Shown: piece after piece, positions 61,887 through 64,000 of the stretch | Numbering within the stretch: position 1 is the first letter of the stretch | How the letters are laid out: each line of letters begins with the position of its first letter | Assembly: GCF_014216315.1 (NCBI RefSeq) | Contig: NZ_CP045702.1 | Location: 5,580,001-5,644,000 of the forward strand | Direction: 5' to 3' | DNA: 64,000 nucleotides | From: Streptomyces finlayi | Lineage (GTDB): Bacteria > Actinomycetota > Actinomycetes > Streptomycetales > Streptomycetaceae | Made by a program: the position numbers and the translations under genes | Notes under the pieces: model-generated | What the model was told of the DNA's origin: nothing | What the model saw: only the letters and a program-made list of their open reading frames with translations | The model's database searches: none

Positions 61887-63488
61887 TCAGCTGTTCTTGT
61901 TGCGACGGCGCAGGCGGAAGCCGCCGATGCCGAGAAGGAGCGCGCCGACGCCGGCGCCCGCCGCGGCCTGGGTGGTGTTCATGACGGGGCTCACCGCGGT
62001 GTTCTCCATTGAGGACTGCTCGGCATTGCGGCCGGCCGCGGCGGGGCCGCGGTTCACGTTCTTGGTGTGCGGCAGGGCGACGTAGGGGAACGAGGTGCCG
62101 AACGACACCTCGTTGGCGTCGACCTTGTCGCCGTCCGCGAGCGCGGGCACGAGAACGCCGGTCTGGGCGGCGCCCTCGACGGCCTGGAGCGAGATGTCGA
62201 TGACGTCGTCGGCGAGGCGGCGTCCGTTCGGGAAGCCGGCCAGGTCGCCCGCGAGTACGCCGAGGCGCTTGGGCTGCGCCGTGGGCGGCACCGCCATGTT
62301 CAGGCGCAGTTCCTCCGCCGGGACGATGCTCTGGAGCGCCGCGTCCTGGTTGAGGCGGTGCGCGTTCAGGTCGGCCTTGATCGGGCCGCACACCTTGCAG
62401 ATGCCCGTCAGATAGATCTCGGCGAGGTCGTTACGGGGCGTCGCGGGGGCTGGGATGCCGTAGACCTGCTGGATGAGCTTGGGCAGGATCGGGTCGTACA
62501 CCTTGTCGACGACGGGCTGGACCGTACGGTCCTGGTCCGGGTTGAGGGTGTTGAAAGCGTCCTTGAACTTCAGCGGGACGACGACCTCGTTGACCAGCGG
62601 GTTCCCGAGGCGGGAAACCTGCTTCCACTGCTTGCTGGTGGCCTTGTCGCGGGAGTCGTTGATGGTGACGCCCGCACGGTCGGTGGTCGACCACACACCG
62701 ATGACCGGGTTGCGGGAGGTGTTGCCCCGGAGGGCGAGCCGCTTCTTGGGGACCTGGATGGCGATGGTGTTGACGTTGTAGCCGGCCAGGGTGTCCTGCC
62801 CCCGCTTGCTCAGGTCGCCGCCGTAGAGAAGGTCGAAGACGCGCAGGTCGGCGAAGAACGGGTCCTCGGCCTGACCCGCGTACGTCTTGCCGCCGCCCGG
62901 AAGACCGAGGGTCGCCTGGTTGCGCAGCGCCGCGTAGTCGGGCATCGACGCCTTACCTGTGCGCGACGGCGCGGCCGGTACGCCCGACAGGAGGGTCCGG
63001 CTCTTTCCTCTGGTGGTGACGACCAGGTCGTAGACCTGACGGAAGTTCAGGTCCGGGTCCTTCAGCGAGGTGACCTGGCCGGTGTTGTAGAGGAACTGGT
63101 CCGCGGCATCGCGGTAGCTACTGCGGAATCGCCAGCTGTACGTGATGTCGGCGACGCCGTCACCGGTGTTGTCGACCTTGATGTTGTAGCGCAGGTCGTC
63201 GCCGAACGCGTAGAAGTTCGGACCACCGTTGGGCTCCTCCATCGGGATCCAGTTCGCCACCATCGTGACGGTGTCGGCCCTGTCGGGGCTGGTGAACGCG
63301 TACACGTCGGTGTTGTCCGCCCGGGGGTCCCCGGCGATCAGGGGAGCCTCGCGATGGCTGGAGGCCGCGCTGAGGCCCGGGGCGAGGGTCATCGCTCCGA
63401 GTCCGGCGGCCAGGGTGGTGGCACCAAGCACGAGCAGGGACTGGTCCAGGACGCGTCGCGAGCGGGGCCTGGCCTGGGAAACCTTCAC
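61887..63488 (-). CDS. DUF4331 secreted protein 2
   Basis: 533 residues. GTG 63488 is chosen for AAGGA upstream and for a signal peptide right after it (LDQSLLVLGATTLAAGLGAM). The mature start SHREAPLIAGDPRADNTDVY and all later blocks parallel protein 1 (GGPNFYAFGDDLRYNIKVDN, DPFFADLRVFDLLYGG, GICKVCGPIKADLN, PYVALPHTKNVN). It has a C-terminal hydrophobic helix and RRRNKN tail. It lacks the ~20-residue Gly/Asp-rich insert present in protein 1. First gene of the cluster, with a Nur-like palindrome ~370 bp upstream. Confidence 0.88.
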   Translation of the reverse strand: MKVSQARPRSRRVLDQSLLVLGATTLAAGLGAMTLAPGLSAASSHREAPLIAGDPRADNTDVYAFTSPDRADTVTMVANWIPMEEPNGGPNFYAFGDDLRYNIKVDNTGDGVADITYSWRFRSSYRDAADQFLYNTGQVTSLKDPDLNFRQVYDLVVTTRGKSRTLLSGVPAAPSRTGKASMPDYAALRNQATLGLPGGGKTYAGQAEDPFFADLRVFDLLYGGDLSKRGQDTLAGYNVNTIAIQVPKKRLALRGNTSRNPVIGVWSTTDRAGVTINDSRDKATSKQWKQVSRLGNPLVNEVVVPLKFKDAFNTLNPDQDRTVQPVVDKVYDPILPKLIQQVYGIPAPATPRNDLAEIYLTGICKVCGPIKADLNAHRLNQDAALQSIVPAEELRLNMAVPPTAQPKRLGVLAGDLAGFPNGRRLADDVIDISLQAVEGAAQTGVLVPALADGDKVDANEVSFGTSFPYVALPHTKNVNRGPAAAGRNAEQSSMENTAVSPVMNTTQAAAGAGVGALLLGIGGFRLRRRNKNS

Positions 63489-63842
63489 GGCATTCCTTCT
63501 GTCTGCTGACTCCCTGCCTGGCACGCGTAAGGGCATGCGGAAGGGAGGACTGGCTGATGGGGGTGGCGTTCGGCACCGCGGCGAGACATCTCGCACCGAC
63601 CGTGCCGACGGGAAAGGGGGTGAATCGCCGAGGAGGGATGAGATTCTGCCGCTCCGTCAAAAACTGTGCAGCCGTAGACAAGCATGCCCAAACGCCGTCC
63701 CGCACGGACCTCGATTGCATCCTCACGTCAGCTGCGCGGCCCGCGACGGATGAAAGGGCCGGTGGGACCGGCAAAGTGGCGAAATGGACGTCCCGCAAAA
63801 TCGACGACGACACAGACGCCGCACGCTGGGCCGAAAGGGTCA
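63489..63842. other. Long leader/intergenic region upstream of DUF4331-2
   Basis: No supported gene. It separates DUF4331-2 from the Nur-like palindrome, so any transcript from that box would carry a ~350-nt leader, or a second promoter lies here. Confidence 0.4.
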
Positions 63843-63879
63843 CCCCCTCTTATTGCAAGCTGCTCGCAATAAGAGGGGG
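63843..63879. promoter_or_regulatory. Nur-like nickel regulator box 2 in a long palindrome
   Basis: TTGCAA-GCTGC-TCGCAA (63853-63869) fits tTGCaa-N5-ttGCAA with one mismatch. It sits inside a perfect 14-bp inverted repeat CCCCCTCTTATTGC / GCAATAAGAGGGGG with a 9-nt centre. The position between divergent transcription units suits a shared operator. A terminator hairpin is the alternative. Confidence 0.55.
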
Positions 63880-63922
63880 TTGGGAGTTCACTCTCCCGGC
63901 GCAACGGAACTGCTGGAGCACA

Positions 63923-64000
63923 ATGTCCATGGGAATCAGGGCAGTCCGGCATCCTCTGTCCACTGGTGCTCGGCGGCCCGAGCCGGAGCCACCTGCCACC
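63923..64000 (+). CDS. Possible start of a rightward gene, runs off the window
   Basis: ATG 63923, or ATG 63929 with GGAG 10 bp upstream, opens a frame to the window end (MGIRAVRHPLSTGARRPEPE, then PPAT). It would be divergent from DUF4331-2 and just downstream of the Nur-like palindrome. Too short to identify. Confidence 0.3.
   Translation, partial: MSMGIRAVRHPLSTGARRPEPEPPAT

Noticed and set aside
63843..63879. Simple intrinsic terminator
   Set aside because: The stem is terminator-like, but it lies upstream of both flanking genes (divergent), has no gene ending into it from within the window, and contains a Nur-type motif; operator is preferred, terminator kept as the alternative.

Overview
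The window is high-GC actinobacterial DNA that looks like Streptomyces. It has GTG starts, ATGA-type overlaps between genes, a class E/F-type sortase, LamG and RHS/HINT secreted proteins, and Nur-like boxes. The sequence begins inside an NRPS gene and ends just inside a possible small rightward gene. Nothing shows whether it is chromosome or plasmid.

Layout. (1) 1-10.05 kb: the end of a nonribosomal peptide cluster, with an A(partial)-T-E-C-A-T-PBP-type cyclase megasynthase, a translationally coupled MFS exporter, and a convergent PMT-type glycosyltransferase. (2) 10.4-53.6 kb: a long accessory region punctuated by seven same-orientation copies (A-G) of a ~340-bp structured repeat. Six copies carry a tRNA T-arm/acceptor-like motif. 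Between copies lie toxin-antitoxin modules (HicAB, YefM-YoeB, VapBC and a RelE/HigB-HigA pair with a broken toxin). The same region holds a LamG/RHS-HINT polymorphic toxin with its immunity gene, a lipoprotein sialidase, an ArsR regulator, a GntR-controlled 2-aminoethylphosphonate/iron-type ABC uptake operon with a HAD hydrolase, a DUF1906 secreted protein, and many IS elements and relics. The relics come from ISAs1, IS630, IS5, IS701-like and IS21 elements, plus a degenerate type I cas3. At 34.7-38.3 kb two IS5-family elements share one TA target, and an IS4-family element is nested in the second with a 10-bp target duplication. (3) 53.9-63.5 kb: a minus-strand cell-envelope cluster with sortase, two DUF4331 proteins, a TPR protein, a NicO nickel/cobalt transporter, a peptidase-S51-like protein and an unknown gene. 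Two boxes at 57.24 and 63.86 kb match the pattern recognised by the nickel regulator Nur.

How the parts work together. The NRPS final module reads as glycine-loading and ends in a fused penicillin-binding-protein-type domain, which suggests head-to-tail macrocyclisation followed by export through the MFS protein. The accessory region looks like repeated insertion around a repeat, held in place by addiction modules and decayed by transposition. The right-hand cluster looks like a nickel-responsive surface or export system. Its membership is read directly from the sequence; its regulation by Nur is an inference from box matches. All domain calls were made by eye without database searches.
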